Shown here one piece after another: positions 17,924-26,252 of a DNA stretch of 64,000 nt (position 1 is the stretch's first letter; each line of letters starts with the position of its first letter). Below the pieces are notes generated by a model, which did not search any database, had not been told where the DNA came from, and worked only from the letters and a program-made list of their open reading frames with translations. The DNA is from Terriglobia bacterium (GTDB lineage Bacteria; Acidobacteriota; Terriglobia; Versatilivoradales; Versatilivoraceae): positions 3,615,136 through 3,679,135 of the forward strand of contig OX638355.1 in the NCBI GenBank assembly GCA_951813285.1, given 5' to 3'. Both the position numbers and the translations under genes were made by a program.

Positions 17924-19410
17924 GAGCCTTTTGCAAAATTCGCAGATAGCGGGAATTTTCACGGGGGGAAAGATCAAGGAGGGCAGGTGGAAGGAGGGGC
18001 AAGACCACTGTCTGTTGTATCATGAAGGTGTCTGAACCACATGATGAACGGAGGTGGAAGTTGCCCCTTAGGGAAACCCTATCACGACACTGGTTCCGGT
18101 TTCAACGAGAGCTGTTTCCCCTGCTGGAGGAGGTTTTGGGGCCTCTGGGAGAGCGTTACCAGCGGCTGGTGCAGGTATTGGAGTTGGTGCGGGTGGAGGA
18201 GTTGCTGCCTTACAGTCGGGGCTGGCGTGGCCGGCCGCTGGAGGATCGGGCAGTGCTGGCGCGGGCCTATCTGGCGAAGTCGATGCTGGAGGTGGAGACC
18301 ACGCGGGGTTTGGTGGAGCGGCTGAGGAGTGAGGGGAGGCTGCGGCGGCTGTGCGGCTGGGAGAGGGCGTGGGAGGTGCCGAGCGAGTCGACCTTCTCGC
18401 GGGCCTTTGCGGAATTCGCTGAGAGCGACCTGCCGGGGCGTTTGCACGAGGCATTGCTGGAGGAGACGCTGAAGGGCCACTTGGCGGGGCATGTGTCGAG
18501 GGACTCGACGGCGATTGCGGGACGGGAAAAGCCAGCGGCCAAGGCTGCCCCGGAGGCCAAGCGGAAGCGCCGGCGGGGCCGGCCGCCGAAGGGCGAACGA
18601 CGGCCCAAGCGGTTGAGCCGGCTGGAGCGGCAGGGGTCGATGACGCTGGAGGAAATGTTGAAGGAGTTGCCCAAGGCCTGCGACATCGGCGTCAAGCGCA
18701 ACGCCAAGGGGCATCAGGAGAGCTGGACCGGCTACAAGCTGCACCTCGACGCCATTGACGGCGGGATTCCGGTCAGTTGTCTGCTGACCTCGGCCTCGGT
18801 GCATGACTCTCAGGCAGCCATCCCGCTGGCGACGCTGACGGCAAGGCGGGTCGAGAGTCTCTACGACTTGATGGACAGCGCCTACGATGCGCCGGAGATC
18901 CGGGCCTTCAGTGAGAAGCTGGGGCATGTGCCGATTATTGACGTCAACCCCCGCCGAAGAGCTGCCTTGAAAGCCGAGCGGAAGCGGGAGGCACTGGCCC
19001 GGCGCTGTATCGGCCAAGTGACTCCCGAGGCGCGGCGCTACCGGGAACGCTCGACGGTGGAGCGGGTCAACGGACGGCTCAAGGAGGAGTTTGGCGGGAG
19101 GCAGGTGAGGGTTCGCGGCCCCGACAAGGTGAGGTGCCACCTGATGTTCGGCATTCTGGCCCTGACGGTGGATCAGTTGATGCGCCTGACGCTCTGAAAA
19201 CCGGGTTGCCACCCCCAACCGCACAGCAGGTTCGCCCGCCTCAAGGCCGGGAGCGGGTAAGCTGTGCCTGCGTCCGGCGACCGCTGGCCATCCGGCCATC
19301 AGATTCGGGCTTTTTCCTTCAAAAGGGTCTTTGCAGCTGGGTTGTCACCGCCGGAACATCACTGTTGCCAGCCCAATGTCATGCCCGATTCCGAATTTTG
19401 CAAAAGGCTC
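17924..19410 (+). mobile_element. Complete insertion sequence in brxHII (1487 bases)
   Basis: Ends are perfect 19-base inverted repeats GAGCCTTTTGCAAAATTCG (17924-17942) and its reverse complement (19392-19410), each containing the palindrome TTTTGCAAAA. The direct repeat TTGG lies outside each end (17920-17923 and 19411-19414). It carries one transposase gene. The 4-base duplication and the precise restoration of the helicase frame make this a clean, probably recent insertion. An identical 19-base end without an element occurs at 32998-33016. Confidence 0.92.
18022..19197 (+). CDS. IS4/IS5-superfamily transposase
   Basis: 391 residues. N-terminal DUF772-like region (LVRVEELLPYSRGWRGRP, LARAYLAKSMLEVETTRGL), a basic RKRRRGRPPKGERRPK linker, then a DDE domain. 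First Asp in HVSRDSTAIAGRE, second in YDLMDSAYDAPE, Glu in RERSTVERVNGRLKEEFG, which has the Y-R-E-K spacing of the IS4 superfamily. Catalyses movement of the surrounding element; the frame is full length and looks functional. Exact IS family (IS5 or IS1182-like) is uncertain. Confidence 0.88.
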   Translation: MKVSEPHDERRWKLPLRETLSRHWFRFQRELFPLLEEVLGPLGERYQRLVQVLELVRVEELLPYSRGWRGRPLEDRAVLARAYLAKSMLEVETTRGLVERLRSEGRLRRLCGWERAWEVPSESTFSRAFAEFAESDLPGRLHEALLEETLKGHLAGHVSRDSTAIAGREKPAAKAAPEAKRKRRRGRPPKGERRPKRLSRLERQGSMTLEEMLKELPKACDIGVKRNAKGHQESWTGYKLHLDAIDGGIPVSCLLTSASVHDSQAAIPLATLTARRVESLYDLMDSAYDAPEIRAFSEKLGHVPIIDVNPRRRAALKAERKREALARRCIGQVTPEARRYRERSTVERVNGRLKEEFGGRQVRVRGPDKVRCHLMFGILALTVDQLMRLTL

Positions 19411-19563
19411 TTGGTAATAAGCTCTCAACAAATCAGCTTGGTGGGACCACAGGTGTCTAATCTCTGGAACTCGTCCTCGTAAGTTGAGAAACAATGCTTC
19501 CGGATCGGCAGGATCGGATGTCCTGGCAAAGTTGGTTTTGAAGATGCTCTTCTTTGCCGTCAT
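19411..19563 (-). pseudogene. brxHII: BrxHII helicase, N-terminal ~50 residues
   Basis: Starts at the ATG at 19563, whose ATGA overlaps the pglXI stop. Encodes TAKKSIFKTNFARTSDPADP and then VPEIRHLWSHQADLLRAYYQ, ending at the insertion. WSHQADLLRAY has the look of the Q-motif region just before Walker A in helicases. Downstream in this frame the ribosome would read a few residues of insertion-sequence end and stop at 19345. With the part at 15457-17923 it makes a protein of about 870 residues. Confidence 0.88.
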
Positions 19564-20919
19564 GCTTCCTCTCCCGTGCGCGTCACTGCTTGGTCGTACC
19601 ACATGAGGAGCTTCGGGTCCTCATGAAGGATAGTTTCCGGGATCTTGCGGGCCACTGAGATGATGGTTTTGTATTTGCGCTCCTGCCAGGCTTTCTTGAA
19701 CCCGGCGCGGACGGCTTCCAGACGAAACACCTTCAGCCGTTTGTGTTTCGATTGCCGGTACTCTTCAAATTCTCGCATCAGGGTTCGTTCGCGTAGTTTC
19801 TCCAGGTCGGCGGCCTTGTTCGGGTCGGCGACATACCAGCGATTCTTGGCCTTGACCTTGAGCAGCCAATCGACTTTGGGCCGGTTGCGGAGTTCCTTGA
19901 AGTTGGTGGAGAGGTAGCTGTGGATCTGGCTGGGAACCTCGGCCCCGCCGTCATACCGCAGGAAGTTCTGCTGCAGCATTTCGGACAGTTCCGGCAGCTT
20001 CTCGTGCTTCCGCCAGCCACCGATTTCCCGAAGAAACTGCGGATGAATCTCCTGAAAGGTCTGCGGCTTCCTGGTGAGCGCCTGCTTGAGCCACTGGATG
20101 GCCGAGGCCTCGTCGGAGACAAAAAGCTGAAGTTGAAGGACTTCCTTGACCGTCATGCGCTTCTTGTCGTACTCCACCGCCTGTTCCGGCAGAAAGTACA
20201 TCCCTTCCCGCGAAGGGAAGCGCTGTTCAAGGCCCGCGTAGAACTCGGCAGCAGACAGGGGAACGGTCACGCCACGCTGAACGTGGAAGGCCACCATGCG
20301 ATCGAAGAGCAGGTAGTTCTGGCGCTCGGCGATGACCTCGCCCCGTTCCTCCTTAGAAACAAACACCGGTAATTGACGCATGTGTGTGCGGGTAAAATCC
20401 CAGGCGCCGTTTTCGTTTCCCCCTTCGAGCGTGAAGCGTTCCTCCAAGCCGTAGTTCGGTTTGTACGCGGAGATCACCAAGTCCTGTTTGACCGCCGTAC
20501 TGGTGACCTGCCGGTAAGAGCCCTGTTGCTTGTCGAGAGTCCGGACGTCCGCAACCACGAAGCCGGCGGCCAGCATCGCCTCCTGGATGGCGTTCCACAC
20601 GGCGTTCCTGGAATTGTGGAAGACGACCGTCATCCAGCGGCCTGGCTTGAGGACACGGCAATACTCTTCGAAGCACCGCTGCATCAGGTGCTGATAATCG
20701 GAGATTCCCTTGCTTTTCGCCCGGTCTACGATCGCTTCGGGCTCACTGCGCGTAAGGATGCCGTGCCATGACTCGACGAGAAAGTTGAGGTCGGCGTAGA
20801 AGATATTTTCTCCGAAGGGAGGGTCGGTGAAAACGTAGTCGATCGAATCGTCTGGAATCAGCGTTCGAGCACAATCTGCAACTGAAGTCATCGCCGTAGT
20901 GTGTCGAATGGGTTGACTA
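19560..20919 (-). pseudogene. pglXI: PglXI methyltransferase, C-terminal part separated by IS630 element
   Basis: About 450 residues. Contains the target-binding motif DYVFTDPPFGENIFYADLNF and a conserved RYDGGAEVPSQIHSYLSTNF region, then a basic helical end. The first ATG (20891) is internal: in-frame codons continue upstream (SQPIRHTTAM) to the insertion boundary at CTAG. The N-terminal part lies at 22183-23659. PglX-type enzymes methylate one strand of host DNA at a non-palindromic site so that BREX spares it; type 3 uses the distinct PglXI form. Translated alone this half lacks the SAM-binding motif and should be inactive. Confidence 0.88.
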
Positions 20920-22182
20920 GTAGTATGATTCCAATATAATATTGCAATTCAGCACCGATCCCTTGTACTCTGGAGTCCTCGACATCCGGTGGCTTCGGAG
21001 AGATTTCGGTGCCCTTCACAAGCCGACGAGCCAGTCTGGTCCTCAGTGACGAGGTGCGAGCGAGGCTGGAGGGAATTAGCCGGTCCCGTTCGGAGTCGGC
21101 GCAGCATGTGGAACGGGCCAGGATTTTACTGGGCTACGCTGGGCGCCAGACCGTCTCAGCGATTGCTCGCGCGCTGGGCACGAACCGGCCCAAGGTGGAG
21201 CGGTGCGTCGACAAGGGTCTGCAACTGGGCGCGCTGGCGGCGCTGGGGGACCTGCCGCGCAAGGGGCGTCCCGGGACCATCTCCTCGGAGGCGCGTGCCT
21301 GGGTGGTTTCGCTGGCTTGCGTCAAGCCGAAGGCACTGGGCTACCCGGAGGAGCTATGGACGACCCGTCTGCTGGCAAGTCATGTTCGTGCCCACTGCGA
21401 GCAGGCGGGCCACCCGAGTCTGGCGAAGCTGGCACGCGGCACGGTCTCGAAGATACTGGCGGGTCACCGGCTACGGCCGCACAAGATCGAGTATTATCTG
21501 GAGAAACGCGATCCGGAATTCGACACGAAGATGGCCCAAGTACTGGTGGTGTACAAACTGGTTGAACTGGCCCGCCAGCGGAAGGACGCCCCGAAGGGCC
21601 CGTTGACGGTCTTTGTCTCCTACGACGAGAAGCCGGGCATCCAGGCCATTGGCGGGGTGGCTCCCGACCTGCCGCCCAAGCCGGGCAAACATGTCGGCAC
21701 GGGGCGTGATTACGAGTACCAGCGGCATGGAACGCTGACGCTGATGGCAGGACTGGATCTGATGACCGGTCAGATACACCGGGCTGTGGTGGAGCGGCAC
21801 CGGAGCCGGGAGTTCGTGGCCTTCCTGCGGCAGTTGGACCGGGCCTATCCGGCCGGGGCACGCATCCGGCTGGTGCTTGACAACCATTCGGCGCATGTCT
21901 CGAAGGAGACGCGGGCTTACTTGGCGACCATGGCGAACCGATTCGAGTTTGTCTTCACACCCAAGCACGGCTCCTGGTTGAACATGGTCGAATCGTTCTT
22001 CGCGAAGCTGACCAACACGCTGTTGCGCGGGATGCGGGTGGAGTCCAAGGCGGAGTTGCGGCAACGCATCGAACGCTACATCGACCGGCTGAACGAAGAC
22101 CCGGTGGTATTCAAGTGGACCTACAAGATGGACGAGATCTCAGTCGTGTAAATGTTGATATGTTATTTAGGAAGCGTCCTAC
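20920..22182 (+). mobile_element. Complete IS630-family insertion in pglXI (1263 bases)
   Basis: Inverted ends GTAGTATGATTCC (from 20920) and GTAGGACGCTTCC (inward from 22182) match at 10 of 13 positions. TA flanks both sides (20918-20919 and 22183-22184), the IS630 signature; the wider flank CTAG is also duplicated. Removal of the element and one TA joins GCATTTTCTAGTCAACCC in frame, giving AFSSQPIRHTT. One full-length transposase gene inside. Confidence 0.92.
21009..22151 (+). CDS. IS630-family transposase
   Basis: 380 residues. Helix-turn-helix N-terminus (RQTVSAIARALGTNRPKVER, GDLPRKGRPGTIS) and DDE domain: first Asp in VFVSYDEKPGIQAI, second in IRLVLDNHSAHVSKET, Glu in PKHGSWLNMVESFFAKLTNT. 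GTG start at 21009. Intact, so possibly still active. Transposes by cut and paste into TA. Its gene points opposite to the interrupted pglXI. Confidence 0.95.
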   Translation: MPFTSRRASLVLSDEVRARLEGISRSRSESAQHVERARILLGYAGRQTVSAIARALGTNRPKVERCVDKGLQLGALAALGDLPRKGRPGTISSEARAWVVSLACVKPKALGYPEELWTTRLLASHVRAHCEQAGHPSLAKLARGTVSKILAGHRLRPHKIEYYLEKRDPEFDTKMAQVLVVYKLVELARQRKDAPKGPLTVFVSYDEKPGIQAIGGVAPDLPPKPGKHVGTGRDYEYQRHGTLTLMAGLDLMTGQIHRAVVERHRSREFVAFLRQLDRAYPAGARIRLVLDNHSAHVSKETRAYLATMANRFEFVFTPKHGSWLNMVESFFAKLTNTLLRGMRVESKAELRQRIERYIDRLNEDPVVFKWTYKMDEISVV

Positions 22183-23659
22183 TAGAAAATGCTGAAACAA
22201 GCCGTTCCAATTTGCCTGACAACACATAAGCAAGGCTGACTTCAGCGTGTTGCGATGGAAGATAGAAAACGCCGCTTAGAAATTGGTTCACTTGAGAATA
22301 TCCAGTGGGCCGAAATCGGTTCAGCAAGGACATCGTCCACACTGCCTGTTCAACAAAGAAAAGCAGCATGTTTCGTAGCCGCTGATCTTCCCACCCGTCA
22401 GCCCGGCGCCACATGGCCGCCAGCGATTGAGCAGCTCGCGGCAGGAACATTTGGTGCACCTGTCTAAATCCCTTCGGTGCGAGTCGCGAACCATGGTACA
22501 TCTCGTCGATGGGGAACGCATTCGTAGGAATGCTGGATGGCAGCTTGAGATTGTCGATGCGATCAAGAGTGGAAAGGTCGTTGCTATCCGGTTCCTTCTG
22601 GAATCTCGTCTTGCCCACGCTGTAGTCAACCAAGACAGCTTGGAAGCGTATACGCTTCCAAGCTTCACCTGAAGCTGCGTCAACAAGAGTTTCAAAGGAG
22701 CGTTCGAGGTTGCCTTTGGTCAGTTCCGCCGAGCAGTGCGGACAGGGGAAAACAGATCGGGTCTTCTGGGTATTCTTATCGAGCGCCTCGTGGAGAAACA
22801 CGACTTGGCCGACACACTCCGGACACGAAAACACCTCGCTCCACACGGTGTAGTTGATCCGCCCCCTGGTTTTTCCATCGGTATGGAACGTCTCGTACAT
22901 CCAGCCGATCTCTTCTTCGACTTCATCGAGCAGCTTCCGTGCCGCCTTGGCGAACGCATGGACGTCAAAGGGGATATTGTAATTCGCGGCGATGAAGGTG
23001 GCTGCTGGTGACAGATCGCCAAGGACCGCGTGGCGCGCGCCCCATTCCGGGGCCGCTCGCCCTTCTTTAAACCATCGCTGTTCGAGTTCCCGCCGGAACG
23101 CGGTCGGCGCCGTGCCGCACCACTGTGCGGCCACCCCGGTCATGCCGGAGCCGCAGAACCCATCCAGCACAATGTCGCCGGGCTTTGTATAGTGGAGGAT
23201 GGACGGAACAATTGCCCGATGCGGCACCTTGGTGTGGTAGCCGTGAGCCTTGTAGAGCGTATCGGTCTTGCCTTCGCTGACATCCACTGCGAACGGCTCG
23301 CGGTGATAGGCCTGTTCGGGATCATAGGGACGGCCATGACATTTGACGAACTCGGCCAGGAACGGATTGGGGCATGCTGTGTAGTACGGCGGGTCGGACA
23401 GAGCCAGGATGTCCTCGTCCGCACCGATCGGGAAACCCTCGATCTTGCGGAACTCCGGGTCCTTGAGCTTCCGGCGCAGCTTCTCCAGAAAAAATTCCCT
23501 GCGTTTCTTGTCGTTCTCGAAGCTCCGCCCCAAGCACTCGACAGGTTGACTGCGCCGGGTTTCGAGTACTTCTTCGTAGGACTTCTCGAACATTTCATCT
23601 TGTCCGGAAATACTCCGGACAAGCTGTCCTGTCCGGTGATCCCCCTTACTTCGCGCCAT
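22183..23659 (-). pseudogene. pglXI: PglXI methyltransferase, N-terminal part
   Basis: About 490 residues from the ATG at 23659. DPPY target motif at residues 89-92 (LALSDPPYYTACPNPFLAEF), SAM-binding motif I at 161-175 (GDIVLDGFCGSGMTG), then a zinc-ribbon-like pair of CxxC motifs (SCPECVGQ and PCPHCSAE). The frame runs into the IS630 element and stops at 22163 after the foreign residues RTLPK. Together with 19560-20919 it forms one enzyme of about 940 residues. N6-adenine specificity is expected from DPPY and the PglX family, not shown. Three accessory genes lie between it and brxC. Confidence 0.9.
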
Positions 23660-23760
23660 GCCGCATCCTCGTTATCTCTCCAGTCCACCCGGCGACCCGC
23701 ACTGTTTCACACGATTGACAACAGCCTTCACGCTCGTTGTGCGCCTTACTGGGTTGCCTT

Positions 23761-24960
23761 CTACCATCGGTTGTTCCATTGCGTGAACTGACGCTCAAGC
23801 AGCTTGATGATCCGTTCGACTTCGGTATCGGGTTGAAAGAGGTTGAGGCGAGAAATGCGTCGCGGCCTGTCGAACACCTGCAGTGGGTTATGCGGGCACT
23901 CGGGAGGTATGGTTAAGCTACTCGCTTGACGCGGCGTTGGCCTGAAAGCTCGGGTACCTACGTCGAAAACAGCGACAGAATAGAGCAATTGATCATATCG
24001 CAAGTAGGGATCGCGGTCCTTCCACCAAGCCGCAGCGAAAGACCAAGCCTCTTTGAGCCTCGCTTGAACGATGGCAGGCTCTAGAAAATACATCTCAAAG
24101 AACCCATCTGTCGGGTCGCTCCGATCCTTGGTCTCAATGGCATTCTGGATTATGGTCAGCACACCATCGGTGTGGATTTCCAATATCGCGAGTGCTGGAC
24201 TTGATTGCCACCTCTCGACGTCACCTTGTTCGATACGTAGAAACTCAGGTTGTGCTTGGGGTCGTTTCTGCTCCCGATAGTCAAACAGCGGTGGAACGCA
24301 TTCGTGAGCCAAACGCAGGACCTTGCGAATGAATCCCGCATCGTCCAAGTCCAGAGGATCAATGATCTCCTCGTCTCGCGATGTCACCCATACCGTCTTA
24401 AGCCAGACAGCGTCCGAAACCTCGGGCGGGCGCAGACGAAACAAAGCATCAATACGATTTCTTGCCTGACCCTCGTGAAGCCGTGCCCCACCCAAATTCT
24501 CTGCCAGGACAGCGCCCCGGACCAAATCCGTCAAAGTTGCCGAATTTCGGAAGACTTTGCGCCAGTGTCCATCGACATAGCCCTGCACCTTGTTTACGAA
24601 TTCCTGTTGTTTGGCGTCACGTTTGCCGTACTCGAGGAAGACGAGAATAGGCGTGTGGTTCTTCCGTGCCTCTTCATACTCTTCCTCGGTTACGGCCAAC
24701 CCGGAGGGTCCAACGAACCCGTAGCGTTGGCCGAGCAAGAGCACAACAGCATCCGCACTGCGCACTCCGTCGAGACAGCTATTGCGGGGAGAGGCAGTAG
24801 CGGCAGGAAAATCTTCGGCCCTTACAGCCTTACAGCCGGCTTGACGGATACCATCCCCTGCAGCATCCCGAAAGTTTTCGTAGCCACACATAACCGAGCT
24901 GATAAAGATTCGCGGTCGCGGCTCGGTCATGAGGTTTCGATCATCTTGGCTTGATGTCAT
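23761..24960 (-). CDS. DUF4062-like protein, BREX cargo
   Basis: 399 residues from ATG 24960; a later ATG at 24930 is also possible and neither has a clear Shine-Dalgarno. The N-terminal ~150 residues match the DUF4062 pattern: RPRIFISSVMCGYENFRDAA, SADAVVLLLGQRYGFVGPSG, ILVFLEYGKRD. This TIR/SLOG-like Rossmann domain is often found as the front end of NTPase or defence proteins. The C-terminal half is unfamiliar. No NTPase motif is seen. Sits between the DUF1828-like gene, which it nearly touches, and pglXI, in the BREX direction, so likely co-transcribed. A role in phage sensing or in a secondary abortive response is inference. Confidence 0.72.
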   Translation of the reverse strand: MTSSQDDRNLMTEPRPRIFISSVMCGYENFRDAAGDGIRQAGCKAVRAEDFPAATASPRNSCLDGVRSADAVVLLLGQRYGFVGPSGLAVTEEEYEEARKNHTPILVFLEYGKRDAKQQEFVNKVQGYVDGHWRKVFRNSATLTDLVRGAVLAENLGGARLHEGQARNRIDALFRLRPPEVSDAVWLKTVWVTSRDEEIIDPLDLDDAGFIRKVLRLAHECVPPLFDYREQKRPQAQPEFLRIEQGDVERWQSSPALAILEIHTDGVLTIIQNAIETKDRSDPTDGFFEMYFLEPAIVQARLKEAWSFAAAWWKDRDPYLRYDQLLYSVAVFDVGTRAFRPTPRQASSLTIPPECPHNPLQVFDRPRRISRLNLFQPDTEVERIIKLLERQFTQWNNRW

Positions 24961-24983
24961 GTGATGCTGAGGTTTTCGACGGT

Positions 24984-25763
24984 TCAACGTGCTGAGATGC
25001 TCTCATTCAGGAAGCGCGTGATCCGATCGCGGTTGGCGGTGAGGCTGGAGAACTGTTTTTCACAGACGTCGCTGAAGCGCGCCAGGACTTTGCGATTGAT
25101 CGTCTCCTGATCTTCGAAGATCGCCAAAGAATGAAACGGGATCCTCCACTTCTCGAACTGAAGCAGAGTGATTGTGGCATCGCGCGTCCTACCGTCACTG
25201 GCCAAGGCGTGAATGAAAAGTGGTCGAGACGCTCCGTTGATCCGGCAGTCGACGGTGTACATGCCATGGGGGTCATGCGCGGGGTCGCTCCAATCGAAGT
25301 CTCTTCGCTCTTCCGGGATGGCGGAACTCACCAGTGCATGAAAATCTTCCATGAAGGTGGATCGAACCCGTTCCCTCGACAGATATGAGACGTCTGAAAT
25401 TTTGAGAAGCGCCTGCACAAAGGAATAGAGTGCGTCCCCGTAACGTTCATTCGGCACATTAAGTACCAATTCTCCGTCTCGATCCTCGATCCGAAAAGTG
25501 GATAGCGTATTCGAGATGACCTTCTGGCGCGTGCCGCTTTGAAGATCCCTCTCATCGATGTCATAGGTCAGGTGCATGTAGGTATGCGCTTCATCGGAAA
25601 GCACCCACCGGTCGCCCTCTTGCTTCAAGACAATTGTTAAATGATCGCCGTCCTCGAACAAAAAGGGCGTGAACACGCGGAAACGCGCCATTCCTTCCGG
25701 CACCAAACGAACCTTCGCGCAAACCTTATCGCGAAAGTCCCGCTCCATGTTCTCAATGGACAT
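24984..25763 (-). CDS. DUF1828-like protein, BREX cargo
   Basis: 259 residues. The first ~100 fit DUF1828: [39 protein letters not shown], and [20 protein letters not shown], a beta-rich domain. The rest ([15 protein letters not shown]-like start, then [20 protein letters not shown]) looks like the partner DUF1829-type domain. Function unknown. It is spaced three bases from the small gene upstream and 23 bases from the DUF4062 gene's chosen start. The three look like one cargo unit inside the BREX operon. Confidence 0.7.
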   Translation of the reverse strand: MSIENMERDFRDKVCAKVRLVPEGMARFRVFTPFLFEDGDHLTIVLKQEGDRWVLSDEAHTYMHLTYDIDERDLQSGTRQKVISNTLSTFRIEDRDGELVLNVPNERYGDALYSFVQALLKISDVSYLSRERVRSTFMEDFHALVSSAIPEERRDFDWSDPAHDPHGMYTVDCRINGASRPLFIHALASDGRTRDATITLLQFEKWRIPFHSLAIFEDQETINRKVLARFSDVCEKQFSSLTANRDRITRFLNESISAR

Positions 25764-25766
25764 TGA

Positions 25767-26249
25767 CTAAACCCCCTCGAATAAGCTGCGTTGCGCCTCC
25801 GATGGAGCATAGAGGCTGGTATCATCGATCAAGCAATGAAGGGCGCTATGGAAGTCTCCATAGCGGTCGGTGGGCTCGGCGTAGGCATCCTCCCGCGTTC
25901 CGATCTCCTGATATCGTTCAGTCGCGAAGTGGATGTGAAAGTCATAGAATGTCGTGTCTTCGATGTGGTTGGTGTGCTCATGGCTCTTGCCATTGTGACG
26001 GCGAAGTCGAAATAGCTGGTTCGACTGCGGGACCCTGACTGCCAGGATTATCGAGAAGTCAAGTGGATTGATTGTGTTCTGCCTGAGGATCAGGTGGAAC
26101 TCGCTCCCCTGATCCCCGGTCAGTTGCAATTGCTGTTCACTGTGCCCACACTTGGGTCGAAGACGAGTCCTGCTCCGCCAGTCGGGTGGCAGTGGTTTGC
26201 GCTCTTGCAGCAGCACCGCAATCTGCCGGTCGGAATACGTTAGTGCCAT
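25767..26249 (-). CDS. Small conserved protein (possibly DUF6978), BREX cargo
   Basis: 160 residues, soluble. The core reads EFHLILRQNTINPLDFSIIL, SNQLFRLRRHNGKSHEHTNH, TFYDFHIHFATERYQ, which I associate with the DUF6978 family paired with DUF1828 proteins; this is memory-based and not verified. Many His residues invite the idea of a metal or nuclease site but no classical motif is complete. Begins three bases after brxC ends, three bases before the DUF1828-like gene. Confidence 0.62.
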   Translation of the reverse strand: MALTYSDRQIAVLLQERKPLPPDWRSRTRLRPKCGHSEQQLQLTGDQGSEFHLILRQNTINPLDFSIILAVRVPQSNQLFRLRRHNGKSHEHTNHIEDTTFYDFHIHFATERYQEIGTREDAYAEPTDRYGDFHSALHCLIDDTSLYAPSEAQRSLFEGV

Positions 26250-26252
26250 GGG

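Noticed and set aside
19345-19602. Independent small gene of 85 residues
   Set aside because: Its last residues are encoded by the insertion element end; the rest is the helicase N-terminus.
19560-23659. Two separate DNA methyltransferase genes
   Set aside because: The second lacks SAM-binding motif I, the first ends in insertion-derived residues, and removal of the IS630 element joins them in frame.
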